Shown: positions 1 to 8,901 of the stretch, piece after piece
Layout: each line of letters opens with the position of its first letter
Position numbering within the stretch: position 1 is the stretch's first letter
NCBI GenBank assembly: GCA_022486625.1
Contig: JAKVKH010000025.1
Span: 1-57,417 of the forward strand
Direction: 5' to 3'
Origin: Butyrivibrio sp.
GTDB taxonomy: Bacteria > Bacillota > Clostridia > Lachnospirales > Lachnospiraceae
Length of the DNA stretch: 57,417 nucleotides
Translations under genes and position numbers: made by a program
The notes under the pieces: model-generated
What the model saw: the letters and a program-made list of their open reading frames with translations, nothing else
Databases searched by the model: none
Told to the model about the DNA's origin: nothing

Positions 1-51
1 ATTTTGGCTATCTTGTCAACTATTTTCGTAATATTTTTTAAGTTTTTGACG

Positions 52-88
52 AAAAAAAACAGTGGCTCTCTCTGAAAGAAAACCACTG
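52..88 (-). terminator. Rho-independent terminator after the ABC transporter genes
   Basis: Read leftward, a stem CAGTGG/CCACTG, extended by further A-U and G-U pairs, is followed by eight T residues. It lies 20 bases after the stop of the permease stub and closes the importer transcript. Bases 1 to 51 hold no gene that I can see. Confidence 0.8.
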
Positions 89-107
89 GATTTTAATTTG
101 AAATTGG

Positions 108-278
108 TTAACTAAATGACATTGGATAATTTCCCGGAACCCACGGAATTCCGAGAAACAGTTTTTCACTTTTATATGTTCCCATCATTACAACTACATA
201 TACCGGCAAAATCATCAGCATAACAAGAAGTATCAGTGCCACAAATTTAACCGCTTTTGATATGGTCATATTTTTCAT
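108..278 (-). pseudogene. Truncated second sugar ABC permease (56 codons)
   Basis: The start codon overlaps the stop of the upstream permease as ATGA, the usual coupling of the two permeases in sugar ABC operons. The product begins like a MalG-type permease: a basic start, one hydrophobic segment (about residues 10-32) and the periplasmic motif around GTYKSEKL. It then stops after 56 codons with TAA, where family members run to about 270-300 residues. A strong terminator follows 20 bases later, so this is not a simple frameshift; the remaining helices and the EAA loop are absent. It may be a deletion scar, in which case the importer needs a second permease from elsewhere, or a small retained membrane peptide. 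The reading frame is certain, the interpretation is inference. Confidence 0.7.
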
Positions 279-1204
279 TCAGCTTTCTCCCTTGTCATTC
301 TCTGTAATATGGCCGTAATGATAATGGTAATAAAGAAAAGCACATAGGATTCTGCGGCTGCATATCCAAGTTTCGAATCGATTTTATAAGCATCATTGTA
401 GAACTTCCACATGACAGTCAGCGCAGCATTACCCGGGCCTCCACTCGCACCTGCCTGTGCATTACTCCAGCCGCTGAACAGCAGCATCGGTTCCTCAAAC
501 ATTTTAAGACCACCGATCACAGACGTAATTGCCAGAAAACTGATCGTGTTCTTCAGCATCGGAACCGTTATCTTCCAAAAGGTCACCACTGGTGTAGCCC
601 CATCTACCTTTGCAGCATCGTAAATCTCCGGAGAAATGGATGTCATGGACGCCAGAAACAACATTGCATAATAGCCAAGATATCTCCACAAAATCATCAG
701 AACAATAATCATTTTAATTGCAATCCCGTTCTGTAGCCAGTTATACTCACTTCCAAGCGCACCAGTTGCAACCAGAAGCTTATTAATAAAACCGGTTTTC
801 CAGTCAAACATATATGAAAATATAAAGCCAACTGCAACCGGCGTGATCACATACGGGTAAAATGTAGTTGTCTGAAAAAAACGCTTTGATTTCCCCAGAT
901 TATAAAGTACATATGCCAGAACCAGTCCCAGAAACACAGTTGAAGGAGTCGATAGCACCATCAGAATTACAGTATTGACAAATGCCTTCCAATACTGCGG
1001 ATCTTTTGTAAATATATGAATATAATTGCCAAGTCCGATAAAAACTTTATCTCCAAAACCATTCCAGTCATTCATTGATACTTCAAATGAATATAATGTC
1101 GGATAAAGTGTAAAAAGAAGAAAACAGATTATAAATGGCGCACAGAAAACATATGGCCATATACTCCTGTTTGCCTTTGCCTTGTATTTGCCTTTTTCCA
1201 TCAT
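275..1204 (-). CDS. Sugar ABC transporter permease, MalF/UgpA type
   Basis: This 309-residue protein has about six hydrophobic segments and the cytoplasmic EAA-type loop near residues 195-215 (YDAAKVDGAT, then FWKITVPML), which contacts the ATPase in carbohydrate importers. It should form one half of the membrane channel. It lies 68 bases after the binding-protein gene and overlaps the stub of the second permease by ATGA, so the three were once a standard binding protein-permease-permease operon. No ATPase gene is present; in Firmicutes a shared MsmX/MsmK-type ATPase usually serves such systems. The sugar cannot be read from the sequence, though the neighbouring glycosidase operon suggests plant oligosaccharides or glycosides. 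Confidence 0.93.
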   Translation of the reverse strand: MMEKGKYKAKANRSIWPYVFCAPFIICFLLFTLYPTLYSFEVSMNDWNGFGDKVFIGLGNYIHIFTKDPQYWKAFVNTVILMVLSTPSTVFLGLVLAYVLYNLGKSKRFFQTTTFYPYVITPVAVGFIFSYMFDWKTGFINKLLVATGALGSEYNWLQNGIAIKMIIVLMILWRYLGYYAMLFLASMTSISPEIYDAAKVDGATPVVTFWKITVPMLKNTISFLAITSVIGGLKMFEEPMLLFSGWSNAQAGASGGPGNAALTVMWKFYNDAYKIDSKLGYAAAESYVLFFITIIITAILQRMTREKAE

Positions 1205-1272
1205 ATCCTCCCGTTCAGCCCTTTTATGGAGAAAGGACGCGAAACCGCATCCTTTCTCTTCAGATCTTTCTC

Positions 1273-2664
1273 TTATTTCACTTCAACGGAAGGACATTCA
1301 GACTGTACCTCTGCTATAAGTGCTTTTAACAGCTCATCTGACGTCATTGACGGATCATTATCATAAGCAGCACCCACAACACTGATCGCATTTACAACAT
1401 TGGATTCATTGGTTGTCTGTACCTGTCCTTTGAGACCATTTTCCATTATTTCCTTGTACTTTTTACCAAGTTCCTGACCGCCGAAGAAATCATCATACTG
1501 ACTCTTCTGAAGATATACCGAATCATCTCCATATGCAGCCTTAAAGCCGGACATAAATCCAAACTGATTATAGGATTCCTTGATTCCATCACCATCACCA
1601 TAGGTGTAACGGATATAATCCCATGCCGCCTCTTTATTCTTACTGTCCTTATATACGCCTACTGATGTACCTCCATAGGTAAAACCGCCACCAGGTGCTG
1701 CCATGAGTCCCCAGTTGCCGGATCCATCCGGATCATTTGCAGAAATGTACCACTTTTCCACCCACGGTGCGCATGGATAAAAAATGAAACTGCCTTTTGC
1801 AAATCCATCTGCAATTGTTGTTTCCGTATCTCCCGGCATGATAATTCCCGCGTTCACCATATTGCTCAATGTACTGATATCCTTACCATACCTGCCGGTA
1901 ATATCAATTGATGTATCTGTAATGTAATTGGCACAATCCTGATTCCTGAGAATATAGAAAGCTCCTGATGCAACTCCCGGAAGCATATATTCTTTACCAC
2001 CGCTCTTATCAGCAACTTCCTTACCACTTCTGATAAAGGAATCCCAGTCCGGAAACATTGCTTCCAGGCTGGCAGGATCATCTGTTCCAAAATACTGCTT
2101 TGCAAGGTCTCTTCTGTAGGCAAGCCCGGATGGACATACCTGCTGTTCAACTCCCAGAAGCGTGCCGTTTTTATCAGAATCAAGACTGACTGCAAAATCA
2201 TACATTTCTGAAGGATTAAGATTATATGGTGCTTTGGTCAGATCATCCAGAATCCCCAGATCAAAGACCTTACCCCGATAACCCATTTCACAAAGAATAA
2301 CATCAGGCACACCTTCACCGGATGACAGCGCTCCCTGCAGTTTCTGAAAATAATCTGCTGACGACACATTTACAAAATTGAAATGAACATTCGGATGACT
2401 CTTTGTATAATATTCTGTCATATGTTCACTGAATGCTGAATCCCAATCCCAGACTGTCAGCGTAACATCTTCTCCTGATGTATCCTTTGATGCAGTCTTA
2501 GCCACACTGCTGTCTTCCTGCTGCGCTCCCGCAGTTTTCGTTTCACTTGCCGCTATACTACTGCCGGTCGTGTTTCCTGCAGTACTCCCGCAGCCTGCCA
2601 GCACCGATAAGAGCATTGTACCCATAAGTACACAGTTTATTACTTTCTTGCCATAAGGTAACAT
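1273..2664 (-). CDS. Extracellular sugar-binding lipoprotein of an ABC importer
   Basis: A 463-residue family 1 type solute-binding protein. A basic start and hydrophobic stretch lead into the lipobox LAGC, followed by a Ser/Thr/Ala-rich linker, so it is lipid-anchored on the outer face of the membrane. The mature part carries the usual binding-protein features (LTVWDWD near the start of the fold, then SGEGVPDV). I chose the ATG at 2664: GGGAGG lies seven bases upstream, whereas the GTG fifteen bases earlier would place that ribosome binding site inside the gene. It is first in its operon and divergent from an AraC regulator gene. The ligand is unknown; co-location suggests a di- or oligosaccharide. 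Confidence 0.92.
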   Translation of the reverse strand: MLPYGKKVINCVLMGTMLLSVLAGCGSTAGNTTGSSIAASETKTAGAQQEDSSVAKTASKDTSGEDVTLTVWDWDSAFSEHMTEYYTKSHPNVHFNFVNVSSADYFQKLQGALSSGEGVPDVILCEMGYRGKVFDLGILDDLTKAPYNLNPSEMYDFAVSLDSDKNGTLLGVEQQVCPSGLAYRRDLAKQYFGTDDPASLEAMFPDWDSFIRSGKEVADKSGGKEYMLPGVASGAFYILRNQDCANYITDTSIDITGRYGKDISTLSNMVNAGIIMPGDTETTIADGFAKGSFIFYPCAPWVEKWYISANDPDGSGNWGLMAAPGGGFTYGGTSVGVYKDSKNKEAAWDYIRYTYGDGDGIKESYNQFGFMSGFKAAYGDDSVYLQKSQYDDFFGGQELGKKYKEIMENGLKGQVQTTNESNVVNAISVVGAAYDNDPSMTSDELLKALIAEVQSECPSVEVK

Positions 2665-2723
2665 ATGATTTCCTCCCACTGATTTGTCAGAATATTAGAT
2701 TTAATTCCGCCGCGCGCGTTTTT

Positions 2724-2785
2724 GTTTAGCATATATGCTGCTTATTTTCTATTATTTTCCAAATAAATATGGCATATCTGCTAAC
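2724..2785. promoter_or_regulatory. Inverted repeat in the divergent importer/AraC region
   Basis: Two arms, GTTTAGCATATATGC at 2724-2738 and GGCATATCTGCTAAC at 2771-2785, are imperfect inverted copies about 33 bases apart in the 258-base gap between the binding-protein gene and the AraC gene. AraC proteins commonly bind half-sites of this size, so this is a candidate operator for the adjacent regulator. No start site is established. Confidence 0.45.
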
Positions 2786-2922
2786 AAAATTGATCGTAAC
2801 ATTTGTGAGATATCATGTCACCATTTCCTGTTGCTATATAAATATCATTATCTTGCTATATTATTTTTTTCCTGTAAAATAGAATTGTTAATCAGGATAG
2901 AACGTTGTGTTGAGGGAATGCG

Positions 2923-3792
2923 ATGCGAACAATTGTACCAAAACCAGAACTGGACAGTGGATCATGGGCAGAGGATCTGACCCCTTCCCAGGAGATGAAA
3001 CAGAAATATATGTATGTACAGTGTATTGGTCATTTTTATACCAATGCAAAATATTCCGTAATTAATCGAAGTAATGTTCACAGCTATCTTCTTCTGTATA
3101 CTCAGAGCGGAAACGGTGTTTTGAAATACATGGATCGTATCATTTCTCTTACACCTGGCACTGCAATCATGATAGACTGCGATAAACTTCATTCCTACTA
3201 CTGCGCTCCTGATTGTTTATGGAATTTTTACTGGCTTCATTTCAGTGGAACCTGTATCGAAGGATATCTTCAGGAAATTGTTGATTCATGTCACATCATC
3301 AGAATGGATCTGATGAAGCGTTTCCATGACATATATGACCTTTCAAAAGAAAGTGATAATATTACCCACATCATTCAGACTTCCACTGCAATCATCACTC
3401 TTTGCTCCGATATTCTGATCAATATCAGAACCAGCCGCTCCGGCAGTGAATATGGGATATCCCCGGTTATTCGAAACTCCATCACTTACATGGAAGAAAA
3501 AATGACATCAAAATTATCCCTTGATGAGATCTGCTCACAGCTTGGCATCAGTAAGTTCTATTTTTCACATCTGTTCAAAGCGCAGACAGGCCTTACTCCG
3601 ACAGACTACCTGACAAATCTGCGCTTATCTTATGCCAAATCGCTGCTTCGCAGTACCTCAATGTCAATTTCCGAAATTGCAGACAGCAGCGGATATTCGG
3701 GAAGTAATTACTTTATCCAGCATTTCAAAAAAAATGTCGGCATGACACCCCTTGCCTACAGACGCGAATTTCTGATGATCTCTTCAAATTAG
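2923..3792 (+). CDS. AraC family transcriptional regulator
   Basis: A 289-residue activator-type protein. Residues about 25-150 form a cupin-like ligand-binding region with the familiar pattern YTQSGNGVLKY, then DCDKLHSYY, then FYWLHFSG. The C-terminal 100 residues hold two helix-turn-helix units, including LDEICSQLGISKFYFSHLFK and ISEIADSSGYSGSNYFIQHF. GAGGG lies upstream of the ATG at a normal distance. It is divergent from the ABC importer and converges on the glycosidase operon, so the likely target is the importer promoter, switched on by the imported sugar. The DNA-binding assignment is secure; the target is inferred from position and from the inverted repeat in the shared gap. Confidence 0.93.
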   Translation: MRTIVPKPELDSGSWAEDLTPSQEMKQKYMYVQCIGHFYTNAKYSVINRSNVHSYLLLYTQSGNGVLKYMDRIISLTPGTAIMIDCDKLHSYYCAPDCLWNFYWLHFSGTCIEGYLQEIVDSCHIIRMDLMKRFHDIYDLSKESDNITHIIQTSTAIITLCSDILINIRTSRSGSEYGISPVIRNSITYMEEKMTSKLSLDEICSQLGISKFYFSHLFKAQTGLTPTDYLTNLRLSYAKSLLRSTSMSISEIADSSGYSGSNYFIQHFKKNVGMTPLAYRREFLMISSN

Positions 3793-3819
3793 AAATATCC
3801 CTCGCATCTCCCTTTGGCA

Positions 3820-5472
3820 TTATATCCTGCTGACAAGCACTGCCATTCCTTCTCTGGAGGGCATGGATACGCAGATGTTTCCCTGTTCTGCAGTATCTTC
3901 TCCCGGAGCGGTAAAACCACCTGCAGGAAGCGCCGAAGGCATGATTTCTTCAAACACGGTTTCTCTCGTCATTTCCCAGGCATCTATACGCTCCACCTTA
4001 TATTTACTGCCTTTTTTCACCCGGATATTCACTCTGCCGGGACACATGCGTCCGTAATAATACAGCTGGCATACGTCTCCCACCTTTCCCGCGGCAACGG
4101 ATTCATTCAAAAGAAAAAGTGTCTGCTCTGTCTCGTCCATGTTCAGAATATTTCCTGCAAATGTTCTGACCTCTGCAGGCATCGCAGCCAGTGCTGCATC
4201 CACTGCAGCCTGTCCCTTTTTCCTGATCTCCATCATCCGGTTCCACATGCCGGCAACAGGCGTCAGTGCACCCGGCAGACTGTAGATAAAGTCTTTCAGG
4301 AAGGCAATCCGCCGGGGTGATTCTCCGATCAGTCTGCCGCCTCTTGCCCACCAGACAATCTCATCCTCCGGAAGGAACGTCTCGCCATGTGTGCCATAGG
4401 CACCCTGCGCACAGACCGTCCAGAAACGGTTCACCATTTCAAAACCGGAAATACTGCCCCATGACTCTTCAAGATTCCCTTCATATCGCATCTCGTCATA
4501 TATGACCGGTTTGTGATATCCGGCAATATATTGCGCCGCCCGGTACGTCCATGAAGACTGAATGCAGGCGTGTGTCACATAGTCTCTGCTGAAGTCGAAG
4601 AGTCTGAAACAGTTATGATTACTCAGCAGATGTCCGTACGGATCATGTTCCTTCAGAAAATTACCGAATGTATCCCAGTCCTTTGGTGTTCGCGCCGCCA
4701 TCAGATCATATTCATTTGCCATCGACCACCAGAAATACGGGAAGGCCGAAAGACGCCTTACCAGATAATCAAGATACGTCAGACATGCATCTGTTTTCAT
4801 GGCAGAGAATCCCCATCTGTCATATGGATGAAACAGAATCAGATCAATCTGGATTCCGGCTTCCCCAAGTTCAGCACAGATCCGCTCAAAACGCTGCCAG
4901 AATCTGATGTCCGGAGACGAGGTATCCCACTGCGCACCGTCATTTTCCGTAAATCCGGTATCCAGCGCATCTGTCCCGTCTGTTTTACGGAACATGTAGA
5001 ACGACGGCTCATTATGATTGTAAACATAATGCTTGGGAAATACGCACATCCTGACTTTATTAAAAGGAGAATTCTTCATCGTCCGGATCGTTTCCCCGAC
5101 GAGTTCATCACTCTGATTGGCAAGTGCATATACCGTCGTACCAAACGGATAGAAAGCGCTCCCATCCTCAAGTGTAAAATGCGTACCGGTCGCGCGGACC
5201 ATGCCGTGAAGCAGACTGTCAGCCCTGTCGCAGTCTGCTTCTCCTTTCGCGGAAACCTCTCCCGTCACCTGCCAGGTATAGTGTCCTTCCTGCTCCGGCA
5301 GAAAGCGGACCTTATAGATTCCGTTCCCGTCTTCATCCATGCCGTCATAGAATCCGCTTACCGTCTTTTCCTGCCCGTCGCAGCAAAACACCGCCGTTAC
5401 ATCCACAGCTGCATAATTCTGCTTCAGTGCCTTCCCTGTCATTGTAAGTTCAAATGTTTCATATTGTCTCAT
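3820..5472 (-). CDS. DUF5060/apiosidase-like (DUF4038/DUF5605) glycoside hydrolase
   Basis: A 550-residue cytosolic protein. The first 75 residues match the DUF5060 beta-sandwich (MRQYETFELTMTG to QEGHYTW), followed by a barrel with the apiosidase-like/DUF4038 signature (YPFGTTVYA, then NKVRMCVFP). Candidate catalytic acids lie in WWSMANEYD and YDEMRYEG, the usual strand 4 and strand 7 positions. The C-terminal 90 residues look like the DUF5605 beta domain. The frame remains open upstream to 5526, but the ATG at 5472 overlaps the previous stop (TAATG) and has GGAGG at the right distance, so I use it. It is the last gene of the seven-gene operon. The substrate cannot be read; related enzymes remove apiose or other terminal sugars from pectin or plant glycosides. 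No signal peptide. Confidence 0.85.
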   Translation of the reverse strand: MRQYETFELTMTGKALKQNYAAVDVTAVFCCDGQEKTVSGFYDGMDEDGNGIYKVRFLPEQEGHYTWQVTGEVSAKGEADCDRADSLLHGMVRATGTHFTLEDGSAFYPFGTTVYALANQSDELVGETIRTMKNSPFNKVRMCVFPKHYVYNHNEPSFYMFRKTDGTDALDTGFTENDGAQWDTSSPDIRFWQRFERICAELGEAGIQIDLILFHPYDRWGFSAMKTDACLTYLDYLVRRLSAFPYFWWSMANEYDLMAARTPKDWDTFGNFLKEHDPYGHLLSNHNCFRLFDFSRDYVTHACIQSSWTYRAAQYIAGYHKPVIYDEMRYEGNLEESWGSISGFEMVNRFWTVCAQGAYGTHGETFLPEDEIVWWARGGRLIGESPRRIAFLKDFIYSLPGALTPVAGMWNRMMEIRKKGQAAVDAALAAMPAEVRTFAGNILNMDETEQTLFLLNESVAAGKVGDVCQLYYYGRMCPGRVNIRVKKGSKYKVERIDAWEMTRETVFEEIMPSALPAGGFTAPGEDTAEQGNICVSMPSREGMAVLVSRI

Positions 5473-7787
5473 TACCGTTTCCTCCAGATTTCCATCGTAT
5501 CCGGTATTTTCATCTTTGTTTTCCACATTCCGTTTTCTTTACGAAATTCAAAACGTACGACTCCGCGGGGGGTTATCGTCTTTCCGCAAAAATATGCCTC
5601 CGAGCTGTCCTCCACATTTTTTTTCACCAGATCCAGATACTCCGGATGCGGATCTGCCATAACCTCTTTCCAGCCAGGTGCTGCAGGTCTGATTCCTGCA
5701 ATGCTTCGGATAATTTCATACATGGGAAGTGCACTCCAGCCGTGGCACTCGCTCCTGCCCCCTTCAGGTTCTTCCGGGCATGTGGCGCAGTGAAGATCAA
5801 TCAATCCGATCCACTTCTGCATCTGTTTATATGCCAGCTCATATTCCCCTGCAATCTCACATGCTCTGAAGAATTCAAATGAAGTGGAAAAAGATACCGG
5901 GATCAGAAGCGGATCAGTCGCCCGCTGCATAAGTTCCTTTGCTTGTGTACCTCTCACAAGACCATTCAGTACGGCCCAGCTCTGCGCATGCTGCGAGTAT
6001 CCGTTTTTCAGCTCCGGTCCCTCACAGAACAGTTTTCTCTCTTCACACCAGCAATACTTCTTTACCGCATCTGCAATACGCTTCTGCCTCTGCCGATATT
6101 CTGCAGCAACTTCATGTCGTCCCGTTGCTTCCATAATTTTTGCTCCAGTCAAAAGCGCATAACCATACATAAGGTTAATAATGGCAGAAGGTCCTTCCTC
6201 CTCAGATGCCGGTGTTCCTGCATTTCCATTCCATGCTTTCTGCCAGTCCACAAACGGCCAGTATCCCGCCCAGCCGACCATCTGATACTGATCTTCTATT
6301 CTGCTGTCATAATATTCAAGTATTCGGTCAACGTCAGCGCGATATTTTCTTAATATATTCCTGTTTCCGGTCTGCCAGTAATACTCCCATAACAGATAAA
6401 TGTAATGCAGCGAAAAAGTACTGATAATCTGCGGATACGCGGAAGGTGCCTTTCCCGGAAGCAGCCCGGATGGCAGAATCGCATCATGAAAGTCTCTGAT
6501 TGCCTTCTCCGCCAGCCTTGTATCTGATGTCAGTACATAGGTGAAAAGCATCTGAAGTCTGGTATCCATCGGATACTGCATCTGTTCATACAAAGGACTG
6601 TCATTATAGGTCTCAGTCATGCACGCTCGAAGTGTTCTGGTACACATTCTGAACAGTTCCGGTATCCATGGAATATCAGACTCTATCTCCGTTTCCTCTT
6701 TTAACGGATACCCGGTACGGATCAGCTGCGGCAGGTCAAATATCAGATCTGTCTTACCAGCTGTAAAATCTATTTTTAAAAAACGAAAAGTCCTATGCCA
6801 GAAAGGTTCAAAAATTCCTTCCCTCCCATCTGTCTGCACAGAATCTGTAAACGGATGATAAATTTCTCCTGAAACATCATCTCTTCTAATCTCCTGATCT
6901 TTCTTCACAAATTTTTCAAAACAGGAAAAAAGAATCTTCCCGCTTTTTCCGCCTTGAAAATGGTATGTCAGAAACACATTTCTGACATACCCGATGTCCA
7001 GAATAACACTCTTGCACGTACCTGCAGGAATCGTTATTGTATCATTACAAAATTCTTTCGCCTGAAAAAATGAATCTTCCGAAAGTTCCATCATCGGAAT
7101 GTCCCGCTCCGTCAGTGGAAATCTTTCAATAAATCCGGTTGCCTGCTGCACCTTTGAAGGTATCGCAGGTTCCCTGCATTCTGCCTTTGCCCATCGGGAT
7201 GAAATATCCGGGTTTCTTTTCCACAAACCGGAAAACATTTTCATATCCACATGCTCTGCTGTTGCACCCAGAAAATATGTTTCCCGATCATCTGCCGTCA
7301 GATAGTAACTGTCTTCTATCCTGCAACGCCATCCATCATACACGCCAGTCGTAAGATCACAGATACTCTGATTCGATGTACCATTTTCCCTTACATTACC
7401 TTCCAGCAGGAAACGGTGCCCTCCACGGGGACTCACCACCGCATAAATCGCCGACCTTTTCCCTGAAGGTGCATCACTGTCAGGATCCTGATACAACACC
7501 TGTGCCGCCAGCAGATTAATTCCATCTGTCAGATATGCTGAAATATCCATGCGCTCATAATAATGGCGGTACAGATTTCCCTTTTCAGGTCCATACACTG
7601 CAAGTTTTCCGTTTACATACAGCTTATATCTGGAATTCGCAGAAACCTCCACATTCAGGAAATTTTCTTTTTTCGCAGTAAAAGTACAGGTAAAATATGC
7701 AAATCTTCCTGTCATATCTCCTTCCAAGATACCGCATCTACCCTTTTCACTTTCGGACACGCCGATCCATTTTGCCTTTTCTGTCAT
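5472..7787 (-). CDS. Alpha-L-rhamnosidase-like six-hairpin glycosidase
   Basis: A 771-residue protein with the architecture of GH78-related enzymes. N-terminal beta domains carry the carbohydrate-module pattern YKLYVNGKLAVYGPEKGN (about residues 50-75), followed by an alpha/alpha six-hairpin barrel from about residue 375. In GH78 the general acid lies in a DxxxRDER-like segment; here the matching place reads NDSPLYEQMQYPMDTR, which keeps an acid but is clearly divergent from the second copy in this operon. It may therefore act on a different rhamnoside or a related deoxy sugar. AGGGAC precedes the ATG, 9 bases after the previous stop, and the downstream gene overlaps its stop. No signal peptide, so cytosolic. 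Family call good, exact linkage unknown. Confidence 0.85.
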   Translation of the reverse strand: MTEKAKWIGVSESEKGRCGILEGDMTGRFAYFTCTFTAKKENFLNVEVSANSRYKLYVNGKLAVYGPEKGNLYRHYYERMDISAYLTDGINLLAAQVLYQDPDSDAPSGKRSAIYAVVSPRGGHRFLLEGNVRENGTSNQSICDLTTGVYDGWRCRIEDSYYLTADDRETYFLGATAEHVDMKMFSGLWKRNPDISSRWAKAECREPAIPSKVQQATGFIERFPLTERDIPMMELSEDSFFQAKEFCNDTITIPAGTCKSVILDIGYVRNVFLTYHFQGGKSGKILFSCFEKFVKKDQEIRRDDVSGEIYHPFTDSVQTDGREGIFEPFWHRTFRFLKIDFTAGKTDLIFDLPQLIRTGYPLKEETEIESDIPWIPELFRMCTRTLRACMTETYNDSPLYEQMQYPMDTRLQMLFTYVLTSDTRLAEKAIRDFHDAILPSGLLPGKAPSAYPQIISTFSLHYIYLLWEYYWQTGNRNILRKYRADVDRILEYYDSRIEDQYQMVGWAGYWPFVDWQKAWNGNAGTPASEEEGPSAIINLMYGYALLTGAKIMEATGRHEVAAEYRQRQKRIADAVKKYCWCEERKLFCEGPELKNGYSQHAQSWAVLNGLVRGTQAKELMQRATDPLLIPVSFSTSFEFFRACEIAGEYELAYKQMQKWIGLIDLHCATCPEEPEGGRSECHGWSALPMYEIIRSIAGIRPAAPGWKEVMADPHPEYLDLVKKNVEDSSEAYFCGKTITPRGVVRFEFRKENGMWKTKMKIPDTMEIWRKR

Positions 7788-7799
7788 TTAATCTGTCCC

Positions 7800-8888
7800 T
7801 CATTCAAAATCATCCAGCTTCCATTCATCATACCAGTGAATCCGGATGCGGTCGCCTTCCCATTCAACGGGAAGCCATACATAATCGGCAATACTCGTAT
7901 TGTCCATCTGATCTGCCGGCATACTTTCCCTTGCCTGTCTCTTTTCCTCTTCACCGGATGCTTCATCAAAGAATACATCAAATGCATGCGCATAGCACTC
8001 ATACTTCAGATCCATATGTCCCGGAAGCCACCGATCCGCACAAGCGATATACAGATCCTTTTTCCCCTGTACCTGAAACACGGAAGAAATCTGTGAGTGA
8101 AAAGAAGTGTTGCTGTCATCTCCGACGTGAGGATCTCCCTGTACGTTGAACGGTCCATGCCAGGAGTCAGCCACTGCCGCTTCCGAAGGATTCGGAAGGT
8201 ACCCTGTGGTTCCGCTGGTAAGAAGATAGTGCCTCCCTCTCCTTACAAAGTGCGCAGTTGCCTCTCTGACAAACGGCGGATGGGAATGCGGAAAATGGGT
8301 GCTGTAATATCCGGTGACATCCGTATCATCCGATGTCAGATCCGCGCAGATGGTCTCTGAATGTACCCGTTCGAAATAGTAATAGGCTTTCCCGTCCGGT
8401 GCCACTGCCAGATCAAAATCTCCGGCACTCATATTCAGCGGCCGGAGGTTCTTTCTTACTATCGTATACGGTCCCGTCAGTCTATCCGCAGTCAGTACTG
8501 TTTCCGACTGTGTCCCGTCCCGGTTCATGATTTTCAGCCAGCAGACATATTTTCCGGTATTCCGGCAGTATATGATATGCGGACGATCCATCATGGCAGC
8601 AGGATGCAGCGGAGAAGCCTCGTCCTGCAGTTCCGGCGGAATGATCAGTCCCAGATCCTCCCAGTTATAGAGATCCGCAGAACGATAGCATCTGACACCC
8701 CAGTGCCAGATATGATCACCCGTTCCTGTTGTCTTTTCCTTGTTCTCCCCGTACCAGTAGTAATACCCGTCCAGGTACATTACGCTTCCGCCATGTGCCT
8801 GAATTCTTTTCCCCTCCGTATCCAGCCAGACCTGTCCCGGCCGGAAACTTTCATAATGCTGCCTGTCTGTCATATTCCCTGCCTGCAT
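7800..8888 (-). CDS. GH43-family glycoside hydrolase
   Basis: A 362-residue five-bladed propeller-type enzyme. The N-terminal signature AHGGSVMYLDGYYYWYGE and the later segments FDLAVAPDGKAYYYF and REATAHFVRRGRHYLLTSG are typical of GH43 members that act on galactose- or arabinose-containing side chains. There is no signal peptide. The start is uncertain: the ATG at 8888 has AAGG seven bases upstream and avoids overlap with the previous gene. A TTG at 8915 would overlap that gene by 14 bases, and an ATG at 8873 is also possible. In the operon it sits between the unknown hydrolase and the second rhamnosidase-like enzyme. Its likely job is removal of a terminal galactose or arabinose from an imported glycoside; this is inference. 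Confidence 0.87.
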   Translation of the reverse strand: MQAGNMTDRQHYESFRPGQVWLDTEGKRIQAHGGSVMYLDGYYYWYGENKEKTTGTGDHIWHWGVRCYRSADLYNWEDLGLIIPPELQDEASPLHPAAMMDRPHIIYCRNTGKYVCWLKIMNRDGTQSETVLTADRLTGPYTIVRKNLRPLNMSAGDFDLAVAPDGKAYYYFERVHSETICADLTSDDTDVTGYYSTHFPHSHPPFVREATAHFVRRGRHYLLTSGTTGYLPNPSEAAVADSWHGPFNVQGDPHVGDDSNTSFHSQISSVFQVQGKKDLYIACADRWLPGHMDLKYECYAHAFDVFFDEASGEEEKRQARESMPADQMDNTSIADYVWLPVEWEGDRIRIHWYDEWKLDDFE

Positions 8889-8901
8889 TTTCCTGCCTTT
8901 T

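Noticed and set aside
108..278. Frameshift as the cause of the short second permease
   Set aside because: No permease-like coding continues in any frame; a terminator follows at once, so missing sequence is more likely than a shifted frame.
4570..5793. 407-codon open frame on the plus strand opposite the apiosidase-like gene
   Set aside because: It lies antisense to two well-supported glycosidase genes, has a skewed residue content (many Arg, His, Ile, Pro) and matches no family.
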